10,862 nucleotides of DNA from Hyphomicrobiales bacterium (GCA_023266695.1 JAHFPO010000072.1:1-10862); one strand, 5' to 3'. Positions 1 through 6,864 are shown, counted from the stretch's first letter. Program-made: numbers and translations. The notes: generated by a model from the sequence alone, not told the origin.

Positions 1-4
1 CCTG

Positions 5-1003
5 ATGGCGCTCGCGGGCGGCGGCCTGATCCTGCTCGCCGCCATGACGGCCGCGCCCATGGCCCAGACCAGCGCTCCCTTCGCCGGACCGGACGGATCG
101 GTCTTTGCGCCGCCGCCGGCTCCCAATCCTCCCGCCCCGCCGCGCCCGGCGCCCGTCGCCCCGGGCACGACCCGCGATCCGCACGCGACCATTCCGGCGG
201 TCGCCCAGGGCAAGGTCGCGCTCGCGCTCGCCGCGCGTTTCGTGCCGGACGGCCCCTATATCCCCCGCTCGCTGCACTGGCGCGTCTTCGTCGCCAAGAA
301 CGAAGCGAGCGGACCGCTGACACTCGCCGCCGAGGCGGCGGACGCCTATCCCGTGTTCGCGCTCCCGCCCGGCGATTACATCGTTCTCGCCGCTTATGGT
401 CTGGCGAGCGCGACCCAGCGCGTTTCCCTGCAGGGCGATCCGCGGCGCGAGACGCTGATCGTTCCGGGCGGCGGCCTGCGTGTACAGGGCCGGATCGGCG
501 ATACGGTGCTCTCGGCGCAGCGGGTCAAGTTCGACGTCTATGAGGGAAGTTTCCTGCAACGCACCACCGACAAGGGCACCGGTATGCGCGGCATGCGCGC
601 CGATCGGCCGCCGGTCGTGCGCGGCGCCAATGCCGGCGACCTCGTGCTCCTGCCGGCCGGAACCTATTATGTCCAGTCCACCTATGGCGAAGGCAACGCG
701 ATGATCCAGGCCGATGTGCGCATCGAGCCCGGACGGCTCACCGACGCCACGCTCCATCACCGCGCCGCGCAGATCACGCTCAAGCTCGTGCACGGCAGCG
801 GCGGGGATGCGATCGCCAATACCCAGTGGTCGGTACTGACGCCGGGCGGCGATTCGATCAAGGAGTCGATCGGCGCGTTCCCGAGCGTGATTCTGGCCGA
901 GGGCGAATATGTCGCGATCGCCCGCCACGACGGCAAGACCTATCAAGAGACCTTCAAGGTCCGGGCCGGCCGCGACCGCGAGATCGAAGTGCTGGTGCGC
1001 TGA
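5..1003 (+). CDS. Probable exported protein with three beta-rich repeats, function unknown (5' end may lie outside window)
   Basis: I do not recognise a named family. Residues 1-20 are hydrophobic and end in a signal-peptidase-like PMA-QT site, so the product is probably exported. Residues 35-55 are Pro/Ala-rich, like a periplasmic linker. Three related segments follow, each with a turn plus a strand: LPPGDYIVLAAYG (about 120-132), LPAGTYYVQSTYG (216-228) and LAEGEYVAIARHDG (297-310). Each is followed about ten residues later by another short strand. This suggests three Ig-like or carboxypeptidase-regulatory-like beta-sandwich units. There are no catalytic motifs. The apparent signal peptide lacks the usual positively charged n-region and the frame is open to the window edge, so the true start may be upstream of base 1. 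A terminator follows at 1030-1058. Confident as a gene and as exported; function is not inferable. Confidence 0.8.
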   Translation: MALAGGGLILLAAMTAAPMAQTSAPFAGPDGSVFAPPPAPNPPAPPRPAPVAPGTTRDPHATIPAVAQGKVALALAARFVPDGPYIPRSLHWRVFVAKNEASGPLTLAAEAADAYPVFALPPGDYIVLAAYGLASATQRVSLQGDPRRETLIVPGGGLRVQGRIGDTVLSAQRVKFDVYEGSFLQRTTDKGTGMRGMRADRPPVVRGANAGDLVLLPAGTYYVQSTYGEGNAMIQADVRIEPGRLTDATLHHRAAQITLKLVHGSGGDAIANTQWSVLTPGGDSIKESIGAFPSVILAEGEYVAIARHDGKTYQETFKVRAGRDREIEVLVR

Positions 1004-1029
1004 GTTGTTCCGTCGAATCTCTTCCGTCG

Positions 1030-1058
1030 TCGCCGGGTTAGTCCCGGCGATTTTTGTT
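1030..1058 (+). terminator. Intrinsic terminator after the exported-protein gene
   Basis: A perfect 8-bp stem, TCGCCGGG (1030-1037) and CCCGGCGA (1043-1050), encloses a 5-base loop and is followed directly by TTTTTGTT. This is a classical rho-independent signal for the + strand gene, whose stop is 26 bases earlier. Confidence 0.8.
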
Positions 1059-1088
1059 ATCGGGCATGGCCGTGCCGAATGAATCGGG

Positions 1089-1111
1089 ATGGCCGGGTCA
1101 AGCCCGGCCAT
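1089..1111. repeat. Palindromic intergenic repeat (ATGGCCGGG / CCCGGCCAT)
   Basis: Perfect 9-bp inverted repeat, ATGGCCGGG (1089-1097) and CCCGGCCAT (1103-1111), around TCAAG. It lies 11 bases beyond the thrS stop. I recognise this palindrome from memory as abundant between genes in Hyphomicrobiales. It may act as a transcript-end hairpin for thrS, but there is no T-run on that strand. With the 1030-1058 hairpin it may form one bipartite repeat of roughly 85 bases. Confidence 0.65.
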
Positions 1112-1122
1112 GACGATAAAAG

Positions 1123-3069
1123 CTAGGCTGCTTCTCTCGTCCGCTTGAGATCGGGCGGCGTCGCTTCCGCCGCGAGCGCCCGGAGCGCGGCATCGAGCGG
1201 CATCACCGATTGCTGCTCGCTGCCCAAACGGCGGATCGAGACCGCGCGCTCGGCGGCCTCCTTTTTTCCCACCACCAGCAGGACCGGAATCTTCGCGAGC
1301 GAATGCTCGCGCACCTTGTAACTGATCTTCTCGTTGCGGAGATCGGCCTCGGCGCGGATGCCGGCGCGCTTCGCCGCCGCCACCACCTCGCTCGCATAGG
1401 CGTCGGCGTCGGAGGTGATGGTGCAGACGAGCGCCTGGGCGGGCGAGAGCCAGAGCGGCAGATGACCGGCGTAGTGCTCGATCAGAATCCCGATGAAACG
1501 TTCGAGCGAGCCGAAATTGGCCTGGTGGATCATCACCGGCATGACCTTCTCGCCCGAAGGCGCGATGTGGAAAGCGCCGAGCCGGCCCGGCAGGTTGAGA
1601 TCGACCTGCACCGTGCCGCACTGCCACTCGCGGCCGATGGCGTCGCGCAGCACATATTCGAGCTTCGGCCCGTAGAAGGCGCCCTCGCCCGCATTCAGCG
1701 TCCAGGGCCGGCCCGAGGCCTTGAGCGCGCTCATCAGCGCGGCTTCCGCCTTGTCCCACACCGCGTCCTCGCCGATGCGCTTCTGCGGCCGGTCGGAGAA
1801 CTTGATGCGCACGTCGTCGAAGCCAAAGTCCATATAGATCGACAGGATGAGATCGTTGATGAGGATGCACTCGGCCGCGATCTGGTCCTCGGTGACGAAC
1901 ACATGGGCGTCGTCCTGGGTGAAGGCGCGCACGCGCATCAGCCCGTGCAGCGCGCCGGATGGCTCGAAGCGGTGCACCTTGCCGAACTCGGCGAGCTTCA
2001 AGGGCAAATCGCGGTAGGATTTCAGCCCGTTCTTGAATATCTGCACGTGGCCGGGGCAGTTCATCGGCTTGATGGTGAAGACGCGCTCGTCGTCCTCGCG
2101 GCTCTCGGTCAGGAACATCATCTCGCGGTATTTTTCCATGTGGCCGGAGGCGACCCACAGCGCCGAATCCATCAGCTGCGGCGTGTTCACCTCGAGATAG
2201 CCGGTCTCCTGCTGGCGCCGCCGCATATAGGCGATGAGCGCCTCGAACAAAGTCCAGCCCTTGGCGTGCCAGAACACCGCGCCCGGCGCCTCTTCTTGAA
2301 AGTGGAAGAGGTCCATCTCGCGCCCGAGCCGGCGGTGGTCGCGCTTCTCGGCCTCTTCGAGCCGATGGATGTACTGATCGAGCTCATCCTGCGCGGCCCA
2401 CGCGGTGCCATAGATGCGCGTCAGCATCGGGTTGTTGGAATCGCCGCGCCAATAGGCGCCCGCGATCTTCATCAGCTTGAAGGCCGAGCCGACCTTGCCG
2501 ACGGAGGTCATGTGCGGTCCGCGGCAGAGGTCGAACCAGTCGCCCTGCTTGTAGATTTTCAGCTCCTCGCCCGGCGGGATCGCGTCGACGAGCTCGAGCT
2601 TGAAGTTTTCGCCCCGGTCGCGAAACACCTTCTTCGCCTGCTCGCGCGACCAAACTTCTTTCGTGAATGGTCTATCGCGCGTGATGATCTCGCGCATTTT
2701 CTTTTCGATCGCCGGGAAGTCCTCGGGCGTGAACGGCTGGTTGCGGAAGAAATCGTAATAGAAGCCGTTTTCGATCACCGGGCCGATCGTCACCTGGGTG
2801 CCGGGGAAGAGCGTCTGCACCGCCTCGGCCATGACATGGGCGCAGTCGTGACGGATCAGTTCCAGCGCGCGCGGATCGTCGCGGGCGACGAACTCGATGC
2901 TGGCGTCGCGTTCGATCGGGTCGGAGAGGTCGGCGAGCACGCCGTCGAGCGCCATCGCGACCGTGCGCTTGGCGAGCGAAGGCGAGATTTTCTTGGCGAC
3001 CTCGAGGCCGGTGATGCCGTTGGGATAGTCCCGGCGCGCGCCGTCGGGAAAAGTCAGTGCAACCATCAT
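1123..3069 (-). CDS. thrS: Threonine--tRNA ligase (threonyl-tRNA synthetase)
   Basis: Cytoplasmic class II synthetase that charges tRNA-Thr using ATP and edits mischarged Ser-tRNA. It is full length at 648 residues. The order is an N-terminal TGS domain (about 2-62), the editing domain with HDCAH (74-78) and the C182/H186 pair in DLCRGPH, the catalytic core (about 250-540), and the anticodon-binding domain (about 545-640). The zinc ligands expected from the E. coli enzyme are C338 (MNCPGH), H389 (DDAHVF) and H515 (MIHQA). Motif 2 carries HRFEPSG (366-372) and motif 3 carries GSLERF. Two ATGs lie in tandem at 3069 and 3066. AGGAA (3073-3077) is 3 bases from the first and 6 from the second, so the second may be the true start; numbering here uses the first. 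Residue 516 is Gln where I expect Arg. The gene stands alone, divergent from the TAXI gene. Confidence 0.98.
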   Translation of the reverse strand: MMVALTFPDGARRDYPNGITGLEVAKKISPSLAKRTVAMALDGVLADLSDPIERDASIEFVARDDPRALELIRHDCAHVMAEAVQTLFPGTQVTIGPVIENGFYYDFFRNQPFTPEDFPAIEKKMREIITRDRPFTKEVWSREQAKKVFRDRGENFKLELVDAIPPGEELKIYKQGDWFDLCRGPHMTSVGKVGSAFKLMKIAGAYWRGDSNNPMLTRIYGTAWAAQDELDQYIHRLEEAEKRDHRRLGREMDLFHFQEEAPGAVFWHAKGWTLFEALIAYMRRRQQETGYLEVNTPQLMDSALWVASGHMEKYREMMFLTESREDDERVFTIKPMNCPGHVQIFKNGLKSYRDLPLKLAEFGKVHRFEPSGALHGLMRVRAFTQDDAHVFVTEDQIAAECILINDLILSIYMDFGFDDVRIKFSDRPQKRIGEDAVWDKAEAALMSALKASGRPWTLNAGEGAFYGPKLEYVLRDAIGREWQCGTVQVDLNLPGRLGAFHIAPSGEKVMPVMIHQANFGSLERFIGILIEHYAGHLPLWLSPAQALVCTITSDADAYASEVVAAAKRAGIRAEADLRNEKISYKVREHSLAKIPVLLVVGKKEAAERAVSIRRLGSEQQSVMPLDAALRALAAEATPPDLKRTREAA

Positions 3070-3307
3070 TCGTTCCTGTTGCTCACTCGCTGCCTACGAA
3101 CGCAGGTAAGCGTGACCGGACTTTACGAAAACCGAAGATTCGCCGCGTCCGGAACGGCGAACGCAATTACATAACACCCACCGCCGCGCCCAGGAATACC
3201 CTCGTCGCGCCATATTCGCCGCGAACTACCGACACATTCGCTGCGAAAAATCGGCCCCAACCATAGACCGGCAACCGTCCGCAGAAGACGGAACGGCATC
3301 GGGGTAG

Positions 3308-3339
3308 GCGGCGGTCCGCGGGGCGAGTGGGACCGCCGC
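3308..3339 (+). promoter_or_regulatory. Perfect inverted repeat just upstream of the TAXI gene's ribosome-binding site
   Basis: GCGGCGGTCC (3308-3317) and GGACCGCCGC (3330-3339) form a perfect 10-bp stem with a 12-base loop. It ends 5 bases before the AGGGAG ribosome-binding site (3345-3350), which is itself 5 bases before the ATG. It could be an mRNA leader hairpin affecting translation, or a protein-binding dyad. The rest of the 3070-3355 gap holds no gene and no promoter I could place with confidence. Confidence 0.5.
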
Positions 3340-3355
3340 AAGCCAGGGAGCGGTC

Positions 3356-4570
3356 ATGTACCGAGGCTTGCGGGAGCCTCGCCGTGCCAGTTCGAGTTCG
3401 AGTGCGCGTGCGAGTTCGAGTATCGCGGCCGTCTTCGTCGCGGCCTGTCTTGTCACTCCGTTTTCGATTTTCGCCCGAGCCCAGGATTCGCGACCGTGGA
3501 AACCCACGCACGGCGAAGGGGTGACGGTCAATCGCCTGAACGTCGAGATCAATCAAGCCACCGTCGGCATCGTATCCGGCAATCCGAACGCCACCTATTT
3601 GACGATCGCCTATGATCTCTCCACCGTGCTCGACGACGGCAACAAGTTCCGCGTCCTGCCGATCATCGGCAAAGGCGGCGGCCAGAACATCCGCGACGTC
3701 CGCCTGTTGAAGGGCGTCGATCTCGGCATCACCCAGTCGGTCCTGCTCCCCTATTTCCAGAAGACCGGAGAGCTCGGCAACCTCGACGGCAAGCTCGTCT
3801 ATATCGCCAAGCTCTTCAACGAGGAGATGCACCTTATCGTCCGCGCCGAGTCCGGCATCGCTTCGATCGAGCAACTGGCCGGCAAGAAAGTGAATTTCAG
3901 CGATATCGGCAGCGGTACCCAACTCTCGACCATCGAGATCTTCAGCCGCCTCGGCATCAAGGCCGAGGAGGTCAATATGGGCCAGGCCGACGCTTTCGAG
4001 GCGCTCAAGAAGGGCGAGATCGCAGCGAGCGTGCTGATTGCGGGCAAGCCCACCGGCTCCACCGCCAAGCTGAAGGCTTCCGACGGCTTCCGGATTCTGC
4101 CGGTGCCTTATGCCAAGCTGCTGCAGGCCGATTTCCTGCCCGCGGTGCTGACGCACGACGACTATCCGAACCTGATCGAGCCCGGTCACAGCATCGACAC
4201 CATCGCGGTCGGCTGCGTGCTGTTCGCCTATAACTGGCCGAAGAACACCGATCGCTACGAGCGCGTCGAAAAATTCGTGAACGCGTTCTTTCCGCGCCTC
4301 GCCGAGTTTCAGAAGCCGCCGCGCCATCCCAAATGGCGCGAGACCAATCTGGCGGCGACACTGCCGGGCTGGACCCGCTTCGAGCCGGCCGAGCAATGGC
4401 TGCAACGCAATCACCCGAAGCCCGCCGTGACCGAGCGTAAGGAGTTCGAGGAATTCCTGTCGTCGCGCGGAGGGCAAGCTCCGGCGCTGCCGGCGGACGC
4501 CAAGACCGACGAGCGCGAAAAGCTGTTCCAGGAATTCCTCAAATGGAAGGTGGTGCGCGAGCGCCCCTAG
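3356..4570 (+). CDS. TAXI family (TRAP-type) periplasmic solute-binding protein
   Basis: Predicted periplasmic receptor of the TAXI family, which normally delivers small solutes to a fused TRAP membrane subunit. The ligand is unknown. Residues 1-22 are basic and Ser-rich, 23-41 hydrophobic, and a signal-peptidase site ARA-QD lies near residue 42. The mature protein opens with a typical core: VGIVSGNPNATYLTIAYDL (70-88), VLPIIGKGGGQNIRDV (100-115), DLGITQS (122-128), and the ligand-loop-like DIGSGTQLSTIEIF (183-196). A charged C-terminal extension (about 355-404) follows the lobe. AGGGAG lies 5 bases before the ATG. No TRAP membrane gene (DctQ/DctM-like) is in the window, so it is an orphan receptor here or works with a distant transporter. 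The codons for residues 12-22 come from a short TCGAGT-type tandem repeat. The stop codon touches a palindromic repeat. Confidence 0.88.
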   Translation: MYRGLREPRRASSSSSARASSSIAAVFVAACLVTPFSIFARAQDSRPWKPTHGEGVTVNRLNVEINQATVGIVSGNPNATYLTIAYDLSTVLDDGNKFRVLPIIGKGGGQNIRDVRLLKGVDLGITQSVLLPYFQKTGELGNLDGKLVYIAKLFNEEMHLIVRAESGIASIEQLAGKKVNFSDIGSGTQLSTIEIFSRLGIKAEEVNMGQADAFEALKKGEIAASVLIAGKPTGSTAKLKASDGFRILPVPYAKLLQADFLPAVLTHDDYPNLIEPGHSIDTIAVGCVLFAYNWPKNTDRYERVEKFVNAFFPRLAEFQKPPRHPKWRETNLAATLPGWTRFEPAEQWLQRNHPKPAVTERKEFEEFLSSRGGQAPALPADAKTDEREKLFQEFLKWKVVRERP

Positions 4571-4618
4571 CGCATGATCCGGCGAAGTGGGAACCGGTTC
4601 GCCGATAAGATCATGCGC
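4570..4618. repeat. Palindromic intergenic repeat overlapping the TAXI gene stop codon
   Basis: The outer arms GCGCATGATC (4570-4579) and GATCATGCGC (4609-4618) are perfect. The inner arms CGGCGAA (4580-4586) and TTCGCCG (4598-4604) continue the stem with an ATAA bulge. The loop region carries GTGGGAACCGG. Its first G is the last base of the TAG stop. From memory this matches a very common Hyphomicrobiales palindrome with an AAGTGGGAACCGGTT core. It probably also serves as the 3' hairpin of the transcript. Confidence 0.75.
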
Positions 4619-4632
4619 CAGATTAATAGGTC

Positions 4633-4720
4633 AGCGCGCGAGCCGCAGATAAGTATACGCAATCTGCGCAAGCTTGATTGCGTCCGCAAAACCGGTGCCC
4701 ACTTTTGCTGATCGCGCGCT
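4633..4720. repeat. Second, diverged copy of the palindromic repeat, opposite orientation
   Basis: The outer arms AGCGCGCGA (4633-4641) and TCGCGCGCT (4712-4720) are perfect inverted repeats. An inner hairpin, ACGCAATC (4657-4664) and GATTGCGT (4676-4683), sits between them. The segment AAAACCGGTGCCCACTTTTG (4688-4707) is close to the reverse complement of the core of the 4570-4618 element. The 4571-4786 gap is almost filled by these two elements and no gene is visible in it. Confidence 0.6.
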
Positions 4721-4786
4721 AGGCGGAGAGCGGTAAGCGGAATCGAGCATCGCCTTGAGCCCGAAGTCCGGCATTGGGAGGTTGTC

Positions 4787-5878
4787 ATGAGTTCCCCGAT
4801 CGACCGTCCGTTTCCACCCGGCGACCCGGCGCCGTTTTTCGTGAACCGGGATTCCGTCCTCGCTGTCGAGGAGCAAGCGGATCGGGCGCCGAGACCGCGG
4901 GCGGGTGAAGCCCCGTGGATCGCGGAGGAAAGTCCAGCGCTCGCGCCGGACGAACGCAAAAGCCTGGAACGCATCGTCGCGATGCAGAAGGGAATGCGGC
5001 GCAAGCTCGATCCGCCGATTCCGCCACCGCCGGCAGCGGTCCGAAGCAGCTCGGCGTTCGTCCTGTTCTGCCGCCTGGCGATTGTGGCTCTCATCGGCGC
5101 CGTGGCGGCCTTGGCCGCGGTCGGAGAATTTCCCAAGCCGGATTCCTGGAGCGGGCTTGCCTCGGTTCTCGGCGCGCGGCCGGTTTTGCTCGAATCCGCC
5201 TCACCCGGGCCCGCCCTCGCACCCGACTTCGAAAAAACACGGTCTCCTGCCGGACCCCGTCTCGTCGCCGAAGGCGCGAGCGCCGAGAACGGCGACGCGG
5301 TTGCGCTCGGCGTGCGCGTCGAGGGCTCGAGCGATGGCGTCACCGCCGTCATCAGCGGCTTGCGCCGCGGCACCACCCTGAGCTCGGGCCGGCCGTGGGG
5401 AGAAACCGGCTGGATCGTGCCGGCGGCGGAACTCGCGATCACTTCCATTCGCCCGCCGTACGGCTTCTCCGGCACCATGGAGTACGTCATCACCCTGCGC
5501 CGTCCCGACAACTCCATCGTCGACCAGCAGGCCATGCGCCTCGACTGGTCGCAGATTCAGAGCGCGGGTGGCGAGAGGACCGCGCGCGAGCTCGATCGCG
5601 AGGAAATCGCCGTTCTTCTCAAGCGCGGCCAGGAATTGTTCGAGACCGGCGATCTTGCCGGCGCCCGTCTCCTGTTGCAGCGGGCGGCCGAAGCCGGCAA
5701 CGCGCGCGCGGCCTATGCCCTCGGCGCCAGCTACGACCCGCTCGTGCTGCAGGAGCTCCGCGTCTACGGCGTCATGGCCGACGTCGCCAAGGCGCGCGCC
5801 TGGTACGAAAAGGCCAAAGCATTCGGTTCGACAGAAGCGCCGCGGCGGCTCGAGTTATTAGTCAGTCAGAGTCGCTGA
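4787..5878 (+). CDS. Single-pass membrane protein with C-terminal TPR/Sel1-like repeats, function unknown
   Basis: The 363-residue product has a Pro- and charge-rich N-terminal part (1-86), probably cytoplasmic. One transmembrane helix follows at about 90-113 (FVLFCRLAIVALIGAVAALA). A Pro/Ala linker leads to a compact segment (about 158-255, including GLRRGTTLSSGRPWGETGWI at 191-210) with beta character. The C-terminal helical region (about 270-345) looks like TPR/Sel1: LLKRGQELFETGDLAGARLL, AAEAGNARAAYALG and ADVAKARAWYEKAKAFGS. Such repeats usually bind other proteins, so it may be an envelope scaffold; that is inference. GGGAGG (4776-4781) lies 5 bases before the ATG. It is flanked by repeats upstream and converges on yidD downstream with a 26-base gap. 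No partner gene is evident. Confidence 0.82.
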   Translation: MSSPIDRPFPPGDPAPFFVNRDSVLAVEEQADRAPRPRAGEAPWIAEESPALAPDERKSLERIVAMQKGMRRKLDPPIPPPPAAVRSSSAFVLFCRLAIVALIGAVAALAAVGEFPKPDSWSGLASVLGARPVLLESASPGPALAPDFEKTRSPAGPRLVAEGASAENGDAVALGVRVEGSSDGVTAVISGLRRGTTLSSGRPWGETGWIVPAAELAITSIRPPYGFSGTMEYVITLRRPDNSIVDQQAMRLDWSQIQSAGGERTARELDREEIAVLLKRGQELFETGDLAGARLLLQRAAEAGNARAAYALGASYDPLVLQELRVYGVMADVAKARAWYEKAKAFGSTEAPRRLELLVSQSR

Positions 5879-5904
5879 TGCGCTCGGCGCGCCGGCGGCA
5901 CCGC

Positions 5905-6258
5905 CTAGCCGTCGGCGCGTTCGAGCGTGCCGCGCCAGCGCCCATAGCGCCAGGGCAGATACCAGCGCGCCTCGGGCGGCAAGGCGGGCGGCACGAAATC
6001 GAGCCCCGAAGTGCCGTAGGGATGGCAGCGGAGAATGCGGGCAAGCGTCATCCAGCTTCCCGCCCACAGCCCGTGGCGGGCGAGTGCCTCGTCGGCATAG
6101 TCCGAACAGGTGGGCAGATGCCGGCACTCGAAGCCCGCCAGGGCCGAGAACGTATAGCGGTAGGCTTTGACGAGGCCGCGCCCGGCCAGGCGCGGACTTT
6201 TGGCCGCTGCGTCAAAAAGCGCATCGAGCTTCATCCGGCCCCCCGCCGGCATGGTCAT
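5905..6258 (-). CDS. yidD: Membrane protein insertion efficiency factor YidD
   Basis: Small protein that assists YidC in inserting and folding inner-membrane proteins. It acts at the cytoplasmic face of the membrane. The family signature is clear: an amphipathic helix (about 28-43), then CRHLPTCSDYADEAL (45-59), HGLWAGSW (62-69), and RCHPYGTSGLDFVP (77-90). The conserved cysteines are C45, C51 and C78. At 117 residues it is longer than the E. coli protein of about 85, because of a longer tail with WYLPWRYGRW. I chose the ATG at 6258 because it overlaps the stop of the upstream scaffold gene as ATGA and has GGGAGG 7 bases before it. A later ATG at 6234 is possible. In many bacteria yidD sits beside rnpA and yidC; here it follows an Fe-S scaffold gene. 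Confidence 0.92.
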   Translation of the reverse strand: MTMPAGGRMKLDALFDAAAKSPRLAGRGLVKAYRYTFSALAGFECRHLPTCSDYADEALARHGLWAGSWMTLARILRCHPYGTSGLDFVPPALPPEARWYLPWRYGRWRGTLERADG

Positions 6259-6704
6259 TCGGCCGCCTCCCGGCGGCGCCTGTCCTCGATCTGGCCGATG
6301 GCGGCCACCACCGCGTCGAAGGTGAGCATGGTCGAGGCATGGCGCGCCTGGTAGTCCCTGACCGGCTCCAGCACGGCGAGATCGGCCCATTTGCCGCCCG
6401 GTGCCGGCCCTTTCTCCTTGAGCATCTTCCCCATCCTGATGCGGACATCGCGCAGCTCCTCGGCGCTCGAGCCCACCACATGGCGCGCCATGACCGAGGC
6501 GGAGGCCTGGCCCAGGGCGCAGGCTTTCACCTCGTGGGCGAAGTCGGTGACGGTATCCCCTTCCATGGCGAGGTCGATGGTCACGGTCGAGCCGCAGAGC
6601 TTGGAGTGGGCGGTGGCGCTGGCGTCCGGCCGCGGGAGCCGGCCGATGCGGGGAATATCCCCCGCCAGCTCCAGAATCCGCCGGTTATAGACCTCGTTGA
6701 TCAT
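6255..6704 (-). CDS. IscU/SufU/NifU-N-like iron-sulfur cluster scaffold protein, variant active site
   Basis: Cytoplasmic protein of the IscU-like fold, 149 residues, whose relatives assemble Fe-S clusters on three Cys and an Asp. Here the first site is SKLCGS with C37, where the usual motif is CGD, so the Asp is Ser. The second Cys is C62 in KACALGQASAS. The third region, RHASTMLTF (121-129), aligns without gaps to the SufU-type RxxCxTL motif but has Ser124 in place of Cys. The C-terminal EDRRRREAAE is charged. The start at 6704 is the first ATG after an in-frame TAG upstream; AGGAG is 14 bases away, so the ribosome-binding site is weak. The stop overlaps yidD by ATGA, implying co-translation. 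It may bind metal differently or hold clusters only transiently; that is inference. Confidence 0.88.
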   Translation of the reverse strand: MINEVYNRRILELAGDIPRIGRLPRPDASATAHSKLCGSTVTIDLAMEGDTVTDFAHEVKACALGQASASVMARHVVGSSAEELRDVRIRMGKMLKEKGPAPGGKWADLAVLEPVRDYQARHASTMLTFDAVVAAIGQIEDRRRREAAE

Positions 6705-6812
6705 CAGACTGGGCGTTGCTCCTGACCCGGCCTAACCCTCCCGGGTAGCTTTCGGCCACTATTCGTTCTCAGGAAACCGGAACTTTTTCCGGCTGCTTGA
6801 ATTTTGCCTAGA

Positions 6813-6822
6813 TCGGCCACTA
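6813..6822. repeat. Repeated decamer TCGGCCACTA, candidate regulator site
   Basis: TCGGCCACTA occurs at 6752-6761 and again here, 61 bases apart start to start. A near-copy on the opposite strand, TAGTGGTCG (6892-6900), overlaps the end of the predicted folE -10 box. The second copy also sits inside a CCTAG/CTAGG dyad. Spacing near six helical turns and position between divergent genes suggest operator sites; no regulator is identified. Confidence 0.35.
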
Positions 6823-6864
6823 GGTATGTTTCCAAGCAGGGCTTGCGATCCTGCCGGGGCGTCG

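Noticed and set aside
1210..3174. Long open frame (654 codons) on the + strand opposite thrS
   Set aside because: It mirrors thrS, is rich in Arg/Leu/His/Asp as high-GC antisense frames are, has no motif, and thrS is certain.
3160..3210. Possible minus-strand promoter (TTCCTG, 17 bases, TATGTA) for thrS
   Set aside because: The -35 matches consensus at only two positions and the leader would be about 100 bases; too weak to call.
3167..4477. 436-codon minus-strand frame opposite the TAXI gene
   Set aside because: Antisense shadow with no recognisable domain; the + strand product has a signal peptide and family motifs.
4567..5535. 322-codon minus-strand frame opposite the TPR/Sel1-like gene
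   Set aside because: Composition is that of an antisense frame (Ser/Arg/Ala-rich) with no motif and no ribosome-binding site noted.
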